From the NCBI GenBank assembly GCA_038131695.1, contig JAYPQA010000076.1, positions 1-41,282 on the forward strand: a DNA stretch of 41,282 nt, given 5' to 3'. The translations under genes and the position numbers were made by a program. The DNA is from JADHLK01 sp038131695 (lineage in GTDB: Bacteria > Pseudomonadota > Alphaproteobacteria > Puniceispirillales > Puniceispirillaceae). Shown piece after piece: positions 7,703 through 18,493 of this stretch. Every line of letters begins with the position of its first letter. Within the stretch, counting starts at the first letter, position 1. A model generated the notes under the pieces. The model was not told the DNA's origin, did not search any database, and saw only the letters and a list, made by a program, of their open reading frames with translations.

Positions 7703-10516
7703 CTATTCAGCCGCCAATTTTTCACAGTCAGCAGCCAGGGCCGCATCCACCAGCGCTGCCTGTTCACGCTGATGGCGGGCCATGGACCCGGTTGCCGGAG
7801 ACGCCGCCGCAGGCCGGCCAGCATAGATAGGCGCGCTCGGCCATGCCTGCCTTGGCCATCGCTGTTTCCAGATAGTCGCGCACAAAGGCCCAGCTGCCCA
7901 TATTTTGGCTCTTCTGAACGGTGACAATCTCGGCTGTCTTGAACGGCCAGAATAGCGGCGACGGTTTTTGCGGAAACGGATAGAGCTGTTCAATACGCAG
8001 GATGCTGACATCCTCAAGGCCGCGCTTTTGCGCTCCTCAAGCAGATCATAATAAACCTTGCCCGAACAGAGCACAAAGCGGCGGGCCTTGTTCTTGCGAA
8101 TCGCCGGATCCCGTTCATCAAAGACCTGGTAGCTGGTATCCGGGCCTATATCCGCCAGCTCTGAGACACATTCCTTGTGCCGCAACAGGGATTTCGGCGT
8201 CATCACCACCAGCGGCTTGCGGAAATCGCGCATCATCTGGCGGCGCAGCACATGGAAATAATTGGCCGGTGTCGTGCAATTAACCACCTGCATATTATCC
8301 TCAGCACAGAGTTGCAGATAGCGTTCCAGCCGAGCTGAGGAATGTTCGGCCCTGACCTCATAGCCATGCGGCAAGAGTAGACCAGCCTGTTCATCCGCAG
8401 CCATTTTGACTCACCTGAGCTGATAAACTGATCCACCACCACTCTGCGCGCCATTGGCAAAATCGCCGAACTGGGCTTCCCACATAACCAGCGCATTCAG
8501 CTCAGCCAGCGAGAAACCATATTCAAACCCCATCACCGACGCTTCAGACACTAGCGAGTCAATAACCTCAAAACTGCCTGATCCGGCCCAGATGCATCAG
8601 CGGGGTATGGCGCGTCTCGGTCTCCCGATCGACAAAAACGGCATGGCGCTGGGGGAAAAAGTGCCGCGACAGGAATCCCATGACAGGCGCACCATAGCCC
8701 TGTTTCAGCAAGCCGCCAGATGTTCAGCTGTCGCCCAGTCAATGTTGGCTGTCGGAGGTGATCGCCTCAGCCCGTGCCTTGATCACCCGCTGCAGCTTGG
8801 GATTGGCTTGAAGCCGTCCGGCAGGCATCATCACCGCCAATCTCGCGCAGCACCCAGCGGCACATCGGTTTCGCGCGCCGGTCATCACCCCAGGCTGCCT
8901 TCGGCTGACCATTGGCCTTCCAGCCAGTCCGCCTTGTTCGGTTTGTAGCTGTTGCCCGCCTAAATTCGGCTTCCAGCCAGTTTTCGCGTTCATCCCGGAC
9001 GCATAAGGGCTTTCATCCAGCACCCTTCCGGCGATCAGCTGGCTGGCATATTTTTCCTGCGTGCTGCGCTGCTTGGCAATCTGGCGATACATCAGCAGCT
9101 GGCAAAGAGGGTCATCCCTTCATTATGGCCAGCGGCGATAGCACAGCATATCCAGCACCACATCCACGCCAAAGGTCTGGCGGAATTAATGGCAATGCGG
9201 CTGGCATGAACCACCGCTTCGGGATCGTCCCTATCTGGCGCGGAAGATCGGGGCCATCACCATCTTGGCAACATCGGTCGGATAGGGCGCGAGGACCGCG
9301 AATAGACGGGCTTGCGGTAAAGCCAATCTGGTTATTCACAATAATAGCGAATCGTGCCGCCAGTGATAGCCGCGCAGGGCGGAAAAGGCAAAAGTCTCAG
9401 CCACCACCCCCTGGTCGGCAGCTGCATCGCCATGCGTCAGCACCGCCAGCACCTTGCGAAAATCCCCATCGCCGCGCTGATGCTGCTTGGCCTGCACGCG
9501 CCCGATCGCCAATCGGGTCCACAATTTCCAGATGCGACGGGTTGGGCGACAGGTTGAGATGAATTTCATTGTCATCAAACACCCGGTCTGCGGAAACCCC
9601 AAATGGTATTTCACATCCCCGACCCGCTCTGCCTCTTCCGCTGGCGGACGTCAAATTCAGAGATAATCGCCCGAAACGGCTTGTCCATCACATTATGCAG
9701 CACATTCAGCTGCCCGCGATGGGCCATGCCAATGACCACCTCTTCCAGCCCCATTTGCCGCCGCGCTTCAAAAATCTGCTCAAAAGCCGGCACCAGCGCC
9801 CCGCCGCCATCCAGCCCGAATTGCCGGAAGCCGATATATTTTTTATGCAAGAAACGCTCAAAGCCTCGGCTGCGACCAGTTTCTCAGATAGCGACCTTGC
9901 CGCGGCGGGTAAATTCCGTGCGGTTGCTAATCGCCTCAATCCGCTCCTGAATCCAGGCCTTTGCGCCGGGTCCTGAATATGCATGGGACCCAACACTGAT
10001 GGTCCTGCGGCAATAGCCCTTTCAGCACATCCAGAATTTCTGCCGCGTAGCGTGGCAATCTCCAATGCCCCAGCACGAAATTGATGAAGATAGGCTGGTC
10101 AAAATCCTTCAAGGTCTGAAACCATAGCTCGCCGGGTCCAGCCCCGGATGCACTTCCTACGTAGGCCAGCGTAGTCCAAATCGGCCAGCAAATGGCCGCG
10201 AATCCGGTAGGCGCGAATCAGCATAATGGCGCGCAGCGAATCCAGCGTGGCTGAGCGCACATCGGCTGCCATCAAATCACGATTGCCGGCTGTTTGGGCC
10301 ACCGCCTCGATAGAGGCTTCCGGATCATGCGCCCCGACAACCTGGCTGGGGTGGACGCCCCCATTTGGGCAGCCCACGCCGGCCTCTGCCAGCTCGCCCA
10401 GCTGGGAAAAACCGACCCGCTCATTGCGGGCTGACCGAGGCGGGATCGGTTTTCCAGGCCCGCTGCATCTCGGCAATAAAGGTGGCGTTTGCGCCGTAAA
10501 GGAAACCGCTATCCAT
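7703..10516 (-). CDS. sucA: 2-oxoglutarate dehydrogenase E1, frameshifted many times in this sequence
   Basis: E1 is the thiamine-diphosphate enzyme that decarboxylates 2-oxoglutarate and feeds succinyl groups to E2. The reading frame changes at least ten times, yet family segments appear in order. The start MDSGFLYGANATFIAEMQRA is at 10516. IMLIRAYRIRGHL lies near 10210, and the block FGLDGGGALVPAFEQIFEAR, then VIGMAHRGQLNVLHNV, lies near 9650-9830. VFDDNEIHLNLSPNPSHLE is near 9560, HGDAAADQGVVAE near 9420 and NNQIGFTASP near 9320. VVDQFISSGESKW is near 8430, then LLLPHGYE, and the C terminus ends CEKLAAE. Total length fits a full family member of roughly 940-950 residues. Since sucB, lpd and sucCD flank it in normal order, sequence error is likelier than decay. 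Confidence 0.9.
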
Positions 10517-10593
10517 CTCACTTGCCCTTTACATCTGTCCTTTGTCCATTCCCTGTGCGGCCCTGCCGCCGACTGATACCCGGGCATTGAGAC

Positions 10594-11466
10594 TCAGAAA
10601 TCAGCCAGTGCCTTTGCACCGCCTCTCCCAGCATAGCCGGAGAATCCGCCATCACAAAGCCGGCCTGCTGTATGGCAGAAATCTTGTCCATCAGCCGCTG
10701 CTGCCCGCTACAATCGCCCTGGCATGGCTCCATGCGGCGACCCGGCGGGGCGGTCTGGCCAGCGATAAAACCAGCTATCGGTTTCTTGTTCGGATGGGCG
10801 GCATAAAAGGCCGCCGCCTCTTCTTCAGCAGACCCGCCAATCTCTCCGATCATCACAATCGCCTCGGTCTGATCATCGCCCAGGAACAGATCCAGCGCAT
10901 CAATGAAATCGGTGCCGTTAATCGGATCGCCGCCAATGCCGATACAGCTGGACTGGCCCAGCCCGCTGGCCGTTGTCTGGGCCACCGCCTCATAGGTCAG
11001 CGTGCCGGAGCGCGAGACAATGCCCACCCGGCCCGCTGGTGAATGGGCCCGGCATAATACCAATCTTGCAGGCTCCCGGCGTTATCACGCCCGGGCAATT
11101 CGGCCCGACCAGACGGCTGGCCGAGCCTTGCAGCGCCGCCTTGACCGGGATCATGTCCCGAACCGGAATCCCCTCAGTGATGCAGACAATCAGCCCCACC
11201 CCTGCGGCAATCGCCTCCAGAATCGAATCAGCTGCAAAGGGCGGCGGCACATAGATAACAGACGCATTGGCCCCGGTCTCGGCGACCGCATCTGCCACCG
11301 TATCAAAAACCGGCAGATCCAGATGCGTCTGCCCGCCCTTGCCCGGTGTTACGCCGCCCACCATTTTGGTGCCATAGGCAATCGCCTGCTCACTGTGAAA
11401 TGTGCCCTGGGCCCCGGTGAAGCCCTGACAGATAACGCGGGTATCCTTGTCAACCAGAACAGCCAT
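10594..11466 (-). CDS. sucD: succinate-CoA ligase alpha subunit, frameshifted in this sequence
   Basis: The N-terminal half (MAVLVDKDTRVICQGFTGAQ to VGPNCPGVITPGACKIGIMP) is in one frame from 11466. The rest (GRVGIVSRSGTLTYEA, then GDPINGTDFIDAL, then IVMIGEIGGSAEEEAAAF) follows in another frame. Shorter shifts occur near 10700-10740 and at the very end, which should read ALADF before the stop at 10594. Two missing bases near 11040 (in PGHIHQPGR) explain the first break. The corrected length is about 291 residues, the family norm. CoA-binding and phospho-His regions belong to this subunit. The start lies 3 bp after the sucC stop. Confidence 0.9.
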
Positions 11467-11469
11467 CGC

Positions 11470-12634
11470 CTATGCCCCCTTTACCGCAGCAACGATTTTA
11501 GCTGCCGCATCACCCAAATCATCGGCAGCGATAATCGCCAGGCCGGATGGGCCATAATCTGCTTGCCCTCTTCTACATTAAAAGTCAGCCGCACCACCAG
11601 CGGCTTGGTCAGCCCCAGATTGCGAGCCGCTGTCACAACCCCTTCGGCAATAATATCGCAGCGCATGATACCGCCGAAAATATTGACCAAAATACCCTCA
11701 ACGGCGGAATCGGACAGAATAATCTTGAAGGCTTCAGTGACTTTTTCGGTTGTGGCCCCGCCGCCCACGACATCCAGAAAATTGGCTGGCTCGCCGCCCG
11801 CAGCTTGATGATATCCATAGTTGCCATCGCCAGCCCGGCGCCATTGACCATACAGCCAATATTGCCATCCAGCTTGATATAGCTGAGGTCAAATTCCGAG
11901 GCCTTGACCTCTGCCGGGTCCTCTTCGGTCAAATCGCGCAGAGCCAGCACTTCAGGCTGGCGGAACAGCGCATTGTCATCAAAACCCATCTTGGCATCCA
12001 GCGCGATCAAATCATCGCTGCCGGTCACCACCAGCGGGTTGATTTCCAGCAAGGACGCATCCAGCTGGGTAAAGGCCTGATACAGGCTTTGCAGGAATTT
12101 GCCTGCCTGTTTGGCTGTCCCGCCGCTGAGGCCAAGAGCCCCGGCAACCCGCCGGACATGATGGGCGCGCAGCCCGGTCGCCGGATGAATTGGCAGGGTG
12201 AGGATTTTTTCCGGTGTGCTGGCCGCCACCTCCTCAATATCCATGCCGCCTTCAGTTGAACAGATAAGGGTGATACAAGAGCTGGCGCGGTCCACCAGCA
12301 TGGACAGATACAGCTCACGGGCAATATCGCAGCCCTCTTCAATATAGAGGCGCTGAACTTCCTTGCCAGCCGGGCCGGTCTGATGGGTCACCAGAATCTT
12401 GCCGAGCATTTCAGCCGCCACCTGTTCCACCTCGGCTGAGGATTTAACCACCTTCACGCCGCCCGCCTTGCCGCGCCCGCCCGCGTGAATCTGGGCCTTG
12501 ACCACGGTCACCGCACTGTCCAGCTCTGCCGCAGCGGCCACCGCCTCGGCAACCGAAAAGGCCGGCTTGCCGCGCGGCACCGCAACGCCAAACTGGCCCA
12601 GCAGGGCCTTTGCCTGATGTTCGTGGATATTCAT
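11470..12634 (-). CDS. sucC: succinate-CoA ligase beta subunit, frameshifted in this sequence
   Basis: The start MNIHEHQAKALLGQFGVAVP at 12634 is canonical for SucC. The ATP-grasp domain runs through KAQIHAGGRGKAGGVKVVKS, LEINPLVV and the metal-binding DAKMGFDDNALFR. The frame breaks after ATMDIIKL near 11800, where one G is missing, and resumes with GGGATTEKVTEAFKIILSD to VNIFGGIMRCDIIAEGV. It breaks again near 11545, where one C is missing from a CCC run. The true end reads LAIIAADDLGDAAAKIVAAV and stops at 11470. Corrected length is 388 residues, matching the family. It forms the nucleotide-binding subunit with SucD. It starts 28 bp after mdh. Confidence 0.91.
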
Positions 12635-12662
12635 CTGTCTTCCATCCCCAAAAAAACGCGGG

Positions 12663-13611
12663 TTATCCAACCCGCGCCACAACCTCATTCAATGTTTTCA
12701 CCGCCTCGACCGAATGGTCAAAAGCGGCCCGCTCCTGCTCATTCATCTCAATTTCGACAATGCGCTCCACACCGCCAGCCCCGATCACCACCGGCACCCC
12801 GACATACAGCCCGTCCAGACCATAGGCCCCGTCAACAAACGCCGCACAGGGCAACAGGCGCTTTTTATCGCGCAGGTAAGAGGCCGCCATCTCTATCGCT
12901 GAGGAGGCCGGAGCATAAAAGGCCGAGCCGGTTTTCAGCAGGCCCACAATCTCTGCCCCGCCATCGCGGGTGCGCTGGACTATCTGGTCAATCTTTTCCT
13001 GCGTTGACCAGCCCATCTTGATCAGGTCAGGCACCGGAATACCGGCAACGGTGGAATAGCGAATCAGCGGCACCATCGTATCGCCATGACCGCCCAGCAC
13101 AAAGGCTGTCACATCTTCGACAGATACGCCGAATTCTTCAGCCAGGAAATAGCGGAAACGGGCCGAATCAAGCACCCCGGCCATACCCACCACCTTGTTT
13201 GCCGGCAAGCCGGAAGCGCGTTGCAGCACGCCGACCATCGCATCCAGCGGATTGGTGATACAGATAACAAACGCCTCTGGGCAATGGGCCTGATACCGGC
13301 CCCAACCTGGGTCATCACACCGGTATTGATGCCGACCAGATCATCGCGGCTCATCCCCGGCTTGCGCGCCACGCCAGCAGTGACAATCACCACATCTGCG
13401 CCGGCCAAATCCGCATAATCATTGCTGCCGGTCACCGCAGCGTCAAATCCTCTACCGGGCTGGCCTCGGCGATATCCAGGGCCTTGCCTTGCGGAATCCC
13501 CTCCGCAATATCGAACAGAACGACATCTCCCAGCTCTTTCATCCCGGCCAAAAGGGCCAGTGTGCCGCCGATATTTCCGGAACCAACCAATGCTATCTTG
13601 TTGCGTGCCAT
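12663..13611 (-). CDS. mdh: malate dehydrogenase (NAD-dependent, LDH-like type), two frameshifts in this sequence
   Basis: Oxidises malate to oxaloacetate with NAD. The N-terminal Rossmann loop reads MARNKIALVGSGNIGGTLA from the ATG at 13611. The frame breaks at 13449, where SPVEGFDAAVTG needs one more G in a GG run. It breaks again near 13289, where CPEAFVICITNPLDAM needs one more base in a GGCCC run. The rest is clean: NKVVGMAGVLDSARFR, the catalytic His in LGGHGDTMVPL, and the C terminus LNEVVARVG. With both bases restored it is 316 residues, typical of the LDH-like malate dehydrogenases. A 172-bp spacer separates it from zapE, but I see no convincing promoter there. Confidence 0.92.
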
Positions 13612-13783
13612 GCTGTTCCCCCAAGCTATCCCCAAAGAAAACCCTGCAGCTTCAAAAAACCCGGCGTCGCTGCGTGAAGCTCTGCGCGGCAGCGGGCCGC
13701 AGGAAATGAAAAATCAAGGTTGGTTTTACCTACCCAAATTGGCGCAGCCTGACAAGGTAAAATCGGCGATGAAAGAGTGCCTT

Positions 13784-14860
13784 TCATGCCAGTCTGGCCA
13801 TTTGAACCAGCCGTGATCTGGTTCGCTCAAATTCAAATTTCCACTGGCTGCCCTGATAAATGCTATCCTGCGGGGCCGCTGCCGAGGCGACCAGAAACCG
13901 CCCCCGGTCATAGAGCGCATCCACCAGCCACATGAAGCGGCGGGCTTCATTCTGCTCAGAATCGCCCATCAGCGGAATATGGCCCAGAACCAGCCCGGCA
14001 TAGCGATCCGCCAGCAACAGATAATCCCGCGCCGCCAGAGCCGTGCCGCAAAGATCGCCGAAATCAGCAAAGGCGATATCACGGGCCGCCTTTGGTATCT
14101 CAATCACCCGGCCAGCGCTGACCAGCTGATCAGGGGCGGGCGGGTGATTGCGGCTGAGGCCGGCAAAAATCTCGGCCAGCTTTTTGTCCGAAGCGGCATC
14201 ATCCGGGGTCAGCCAAACATCCAGCCCGGCCAGCACCGCGCCGCGCCAATCCGGGCCAGCACCAATCTCCAGCACATCACATTGCTGTTTCAGCGCCGCC
14301 ACAAAAGGCAAAAACCGATCCCTGTGCAGACCGCCCTTATACAGATCATCCGGGGGCCGGTTGGAAGTTGCCACCATCACCAGCCCCTTTTCCCACATCA
14401 CCTCAAACAGGCGTTTGAGGATCATCGCATCCGCGATATCGCGCACTTCCATCTCATCAAAACAGATCACCCTGCCCGCTGCCAGCAGGCTGTTTGCCGC
14501 CGCCTCAACCGGGTCTGCCGCACCCTGCTTGCGGGCCGTCTCTATCGCCCCATGGGCGCGCAGCATAAAATCATGGAAATGCAGGCGCTGGCTGAGGCCG
14601 CCTGGCAGGGTCCAGTGAAACAGATTCATCAGCAAAGTCTTGCCGCGCCCGACACCGCCATGCAGATACAGCCCGCGCGGCGCAGCCGCCTGCTTGCCGA
14701 GCAGCCGGGCCAGGGCCGACGGGGCGGGAAGGTTTGTTACGATTTCATGCAGGCGGGTAAGGTCTGTAACGGCACTTTTCTGGGCCGGGTCAGGCTGCAA
14801 TTCACTGGTTGCCAGCGTGTGTTCATAAAGGGCTTGCGGAGAGCAGAAGCGATCAGCCAT
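13784..14860 (-). CDS. zapE: AFG1/ZapE-family cell division ATPase
   Basis: Intact 358-residue P-loop ATPase of the AFG1/LACE1 (ZapE) family. Walker A is GGVGRGKT at 68-75 and Walker B is VICFDEMEV with D135/E136. Other family segments are FHWTLPGG, FHDFML, ATSNRPPDDLYKGGLHRDRFLP and RFMWLVDALYDRG. In Escherichia coli ZapE binds FtsZ; the mitochondrial relative helps clear respiratory complex subunits. The gene sits between sdhB (6 bp upstream) and mdh, a position seen in other Alphaproteobacteria. It carries no frameshift although its neighbours do. Confidence 0.93.
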   Translation of the reverse strand: MADRFCSPQALYEHTLATSELQPDPAQKSAVTDLTRLHEIVTNLPAPSALARLLGKQAAAPRGLYLHGGVGRGKTLLMNLFHWTLPGGLSQRLHFHDFMLRAHGAIETARKQGAADPVEAAANSLLAAGRVICFDEMEVRDIADAMILKRLFEVMWEKGLVMVATSNRPPDDLYKGGLHRDRFLPFVAALKQQCDVLEIGAGPDWRGAVLAGLDVWLTPDDAASDKKLAEIFAGLSRNHPPAPDQLVSAGRVIEIPKAARDIAFADFGDLCGTALAARDYLLLADRYAGLVLGHIPLMGDSEQNEARRFMWLVDALYDRGRFLVASAAAPQDSIYQGSQWKFEFERTRSRLVQMARLA

Positions 14861-14866
14861 CGGCTA

Positions 14867-15644
14867 TCAGCCCTGCCGCTCCAGCATCCGCGTCTTGATA
14901 CCGGCAATGGCCTTGGCCGGGTTCAGCCCCTTGGGACAGGTCTTTGTGCAATTCATAATCGTATGGCACCGATAGAGCCGGAACGGGTCTTCCAGCGCAT
15001 CCAGCCGCTCGCCCGTATATTCATCGCGGCTGTCTGCTATCCAGCGATAGGCCTGAAGCAGCACAGCCGGGCCCAGATAGCGATCCCCATTCCACAATAG
15101 CTGGGGCAAGAGGTGGTGCAGCTGAAACAGAGCACACATTCCCACAACCCGTCCAGCTCCTCGCGCTCTTGCGGGCTTTGCTTGCGCTCCTTGCCGGCCG
15201 GGGCCGGGTGTCGCTTTTCAGCCAGGGCTGGATAGAGGTCAGCTGGGCATAGGCATGGCTGAGATCCGGCACCAAATCCTTGATAACCGGCATATGCGGC
15301 AGCGGATAGATTTTGACATCCCCCTTCACCTCATCAATCGATTTCAGACAGGCCAGCGTATTGGTGCCGTCAATATTCATCGAGCAGGACCCGCAAATCC
15401 CCTCGCGGCAAGAGCGTCGAAGGTGGGAGGAATCCACCTCATTCTTGATCTTGATCAGCGCATCCAGCACCATCGGCCCGCAAGAATCCAAATCCACCTC
15501 AAAACTGTCCAGGCGCGGATTCTCATCATCATCCGGCGACCAGCGATAAATCGTGAACAGCTTTGTGTTCTCTGCCCCTTGCGGGGCCGGGTGGTGCGTG
15601 CCCTTTACCGGGCGCGAATTGGCGGGAAGTGAAAATTCAGCCAT
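14867..15644 (-). CDS. sdhB: succinate dehydrogenase iron-sulfur subunit, two frameshifts in this sequence
   Basis: The N-terminal plant-type ferredoxin domain is clear: CREGICGSCSMNIDGTNTLAC binds the [2Fe-2S] cluster. The frame is lost at about 15207, where a C run is one base short in WLKSDTPAPAGKERK. It is lost again near 15093, where CPSYWWNGDRY lacks one G. Between these points the hidden frame reads GLWECVLCFSCTTSCPSY, supplying the next cluster ligands. The C terminus has CHTIMNCTKTCPKGLNPAKA. The corrected length is 259 residues, the family norm. The ATG at 15644 begins MAEFSLPANS. It lies 25 bp after sdhA and 6 bp before zapE. Confidence 0.93.
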
Positions 15645-15669
15645 TGGTCTTGCCTGTCCTTCCTGGCTC

Positions 15670-17450
15670 CTAATAGACCCGTGCAACCGGCGGCACCGGC
15701 TCCACCTCATTGGTCAGGGTGGTCATGGTAACAGGCCGGTATCCCAGCGCAGATTTGTTCTTCTCATCCAGCCACATCACCGTATGTTTCATCCAGTTCT
15801 GATCATCGCGGTCCGGTAATCCTCATGCGCGTGCGCGCCGCGTGATTCGGTGCGCTGATCCGCAGACCGGATGGTGACCAGCGCCTGGCTCATCAGATTT
15901 TCCAGCTCCAGCGCCTCTATCAAATCGGTATTCCAGACCAGGGAGTGATCGCTGATGCCAATCTCGGTCATCTGGCCGGCAATCTCATCCATGCGGCCGA
16001 CCCTTCGCTCAGGGACTCACCGGACCGGAACACAGCCGCATATTTTTGCATGGCCTGTTGCATTTCAAGGCGCAGGGCCCTATCTTGCGCTTGCCGCTGG
16101 CATGGCGCATCCGATCCAGCCGGGCCAGGGCGCGATCTGTTGAGTCGCTGGAAACCGGCGGCAGGCTGGCGCCCGGCGTTACCATCTCAGCTGCCCGGTG
16201 CGCAGCAGCGCGGCCAAACACCACAATATCCAGCAGCGAATTGGTGCCCAGCCGGTTCGCCCCATGCACCGATACACAAGCGGCCTCGCCGATAGCCATC
16301 AGCCGCCCGCGACCCGGTTCGGGTCTGCTTCAGTGGGGCCAGCACCTCGCCGTGATAATTGGTGGGAATCCCGCCCATATTGTAATGCACGGTCGGCAGC
16401 ACCAGGATCGGCTCACGGGTCACATCAACCCCGCAGAAAACCCGCGCTGTCTCGGTAATGCCGGGCAGGCGCTTATGCAGTGTCTGCGGGTCAATATGTT
16501 CCAGATGCAGCAGAATATGATCCTTGTTCGGGCCAACTCCGCGCCCTTCATTGATTTCCATGGTCATCGCAGGCTGACCACATCGCGGCTGGCCAAATCC
16601 TTGGCCGTCGGGGCATAGCGTTCCATAAACCGCTCGCCTTCGGAATTGGTCAGATAGCCGCCCTCGCCGCGCGCGCCCTCAGTGATCAGCACCCCGGCCC
16701 CATACACACCGGTCGGGTGAAACTGGACGAATTCCATATCCTGCAAACCGAGGCCAGCCCGCAAGGCCATCGCATTGCCATCGCCGGGTAGGTGTGGGCT
16801 GAGGTGCAGGAGAAATACACCCGGCCATAGCCGCCGGTGGCCAGCACCGTGCGCTGGCCCAGAAAACGGTGGATGCTGCCATCTTCCATGCAGAGCGCTA
16901 TAATCCCTGACAGCTGCCATTCTCATCCATCAGCAGGTCAATGGCATAATATTCGACAAAAACTCAGCCGAATGGCGCAGGCATTGCTGATAGAGCGTAT
17001 GCAGAATGGCATGGCCTGTCCGGTCGGCGGCGGCACAGGCCCGGCGCGCCATGGACTGGCCATAATCCAGCGTATGGCCGCCAAACGGGCGCTGGTAGAT
17101 ATCGCCCTCCTCAGTGCGCGAGAAAGGCACCCCGTAATGTTCCAGCTCTATGACAGCCGGGATCGCTTCCCGGCACATATATTCAATCGCATCCTGATCG
17201 CCCAGCCAGTCTGACCCTTGACCGTGTCATACATATGAAAGCGCCAATTATCGCCCTCACCCATATTATTGAGAGCCGCCCCGATACCACCTTGTGCCGC
17301 AACCGTATGCGAGCGGGTCGGGAACACCTTGGTGATACAGGCCGTGCGCAGGCCTTCTGCTGCCATGCCCAGAGTTGCACGCAAGCCGGCCCCGCCAGCG
17401 CCGACCACAACAACATCATAATGATGGTCGGTTATTTCATAAGCACTCAT
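15670..17450 (-). CDS. sdhA: succinate dehydrogenase flavoprotein subunit, frameshifted many times in this sequence
   Basis: The FAD-binding N terminus is clear: HHYDVVVVGAGGAGLRATLG, then the flavinylated His in TRSHTVAAQGGIGAALNN. The frame then changes at least seven times, but pieces follow in order. They are HYGVPFSRTEEGDIYQRPFG, RTVLATGGYGRVYFSCTSAH, GLQDMEFVQFHPTGVYGAG, ITEGARGEGGYLTNSEGERF, KDHILLHLEHIDPQTLHKRL, VHYNMGGIPTNYHGEVL, ACVSVHGANRLGTNSLLDIV, and the C terminus TMTTLTNEVEPVPPVARVY. Overall length fits about 595-600 residues. It oxidises succinate to fumarate in complex II. Intact sdhC and sdhD upstream suggest sequence error. Confidence 0.92.
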
Positions 17451-17523
17451 AATCTGCCTTTCACCTTTTCAGCGGCCTGTTGCCAGACCAAAGCCGGTTC
17501 CTTGCCCCTGTCCTAAATCTCCG

Positions 17524-17913
17524 TCACGCCAGCATAATACGCAGCACAGCCAGTATCGTTGCCACCGCCAAGATCAGCGCGCCCGCCCGCACCAGCAAAA
17601 TAGCCGCCATGCGCGCCAGCTCATGGCTGACATAATCTTCCAGAACCACCTGCAGGCCGAGAGCCATATGCCAGAAACCAATAGCCAGAAACAGCACCAG
17701 CGCCACCGCATTGGCCGGATGCGCCGCCAGCGCGCGCGCCGTCTCATAATCAGCCCCGGGCAGCTGGGCCGCCAGCCCCACCATCCAGATAACCAGCACC
17801 GCCATCGCCGCCGCGCTGATCCGCTGATGCCGCCAATGCTGCAGGCCGGATTTGGCCGAGCCCAGCCCGCGCACCCGCTCCAGAGCCGTCTGCATGGAAC
17901 CTGTTTTCTGCAT
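17524..17913 (-). CDS. sdhD: succinate dehydrogenase membrane anchor subunit SdhD
   Basis: A 129-residue hydrophobic protein with three predicted membrane segments (about 35-52, 69-91 and 101-126). The segment FWHMALGLQVVLEDYVSHE carries the His expected to ligand haem b and the tail near the quinone site. Position after sdhC and before sdhA, and length, support the call; sequence conservation in this family is low. The start at 17913 is an ATG; a second ATG six codons in is possible. The frame is intact. Confidence 0.88.
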   Translation of the reverse strand: MQKTGSMQTALERVRGLGSAKSGLQHWRHQRISAAAMAVLVIWMVGLAAQLPGADYETARALAAHPANAVALVLFLAIGFWHMALGLQVVLEDYVSHELARMAAILLVRAGALILAVATILAVLRIMLA

Positions 17914-17937
17914 CCTGCCTGTCTCCCTGCCCAGCCC

Positions 17938-18315
17938 TTACAACAAAACCGCTGCCCACAAGGCCAGCACCGCCAAAAAGGCCACAAGCAGAACCGCCAC
18001 ACCGCTGCGATAAACCGCCGGTATTGTCAGGCCGCGCCCCAAATCCCAGCCCAAATGCCGCACCCCGTTACAGCCATGGTAAAACAGCACAACCGAATAG
18101 CCGAACAGCACCAGCAGGCCCAGCGGATGGCCAAACAGCCCCTGCACCAGCGCAAAACCCTGCGGCCCGCTGGCCAGAGCCAGCAGCCAAACTGCCAAAA
18201 GCACTGTTCCGCTGGCCAGAATCACACCGCTGAGGCGATGGGAAATCGACATGATCGCCGGCAGCTGAAAACGCCAGACCGACAGATGCGGAGAAAGAGG
18301 CCGTGGTCGACTCAT
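17938..18315 (-). CDS. sdhC: succinate dehydrogenase cytochrome b556 subunit SdhC
   Basis: Intact 125-residue membrane protein and first gene of the TCA block. It has the family signatures RPLSPHLSVW near the N terminus and SISHRLSG at 23-30, where S and R line the ubiquinone pocket. Three membrane segments follow (about 29-49, 64-83 and 103-124). H80 and H87 in FYHGCNGVRHLGWD include the haem ligand. The ATG at 18315 is preceded by a weak AGGA. A sigma70-like promoter candidate lies 35-63 bp upstream. It is divergent from the pyridoxal kinase gene. Confidence 0.92.
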   Translation of the reverse strand: MSRPRPLSPHLSVWRFQLPAIMSISHRLSGVILASGTVLLAVWLLALASGPQGFALVQGLFGHPLGLLVLFGYSVVLFYHGCNGVRHLGWDLGRGLTIPAVYRSGVAVLLVAFLAVLALWAAVLL

Positions 18316-18349
18316 TTAAGGGATCCTGCTGAATTTTATAGATGAAAAA

Positions 18350-18378
18350 CTTATAGAATCTTGGCTATGTTAAATCAA
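18350..18378 (-). promoter_or_regulatory. candidate sigma70-type promoter for the sdh-suc operon
   Basis: On the minus strand, TTGATT (18378-18373) and TATAAG (18355-18350) are separated by exactly 17 bases. The -35 box matches TTGACA at 4 of 6 positions and the -10 box matches TATAAT at 5 of 6. The site lies about 35 bp upstream of the sdhC ATG, in the 178-bp divergent spacer. This is a prediction from sequence only. Confidence 0.5.
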
Positions 18379-18493
18379 TGGCACATCAACAGCATTTTCA
18401 CACCCCGGAAGGGGGGCGGGGGCTGTGTAAAGGAAAATTTGGCAAAAACAGCGCCGCTCTGTTCACTTGCCCGGGTAAGGAAAGAAAGTTTTG

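Noticed and set aside
7703..10516. sucA as a real pseudogene, or as a set of small overlapping genes.
   Set aside because: Conserved segments occur in correct order and spacing across all frames, and sucB, lpd, sucC and sucD flank it. Sequence error explains this better.
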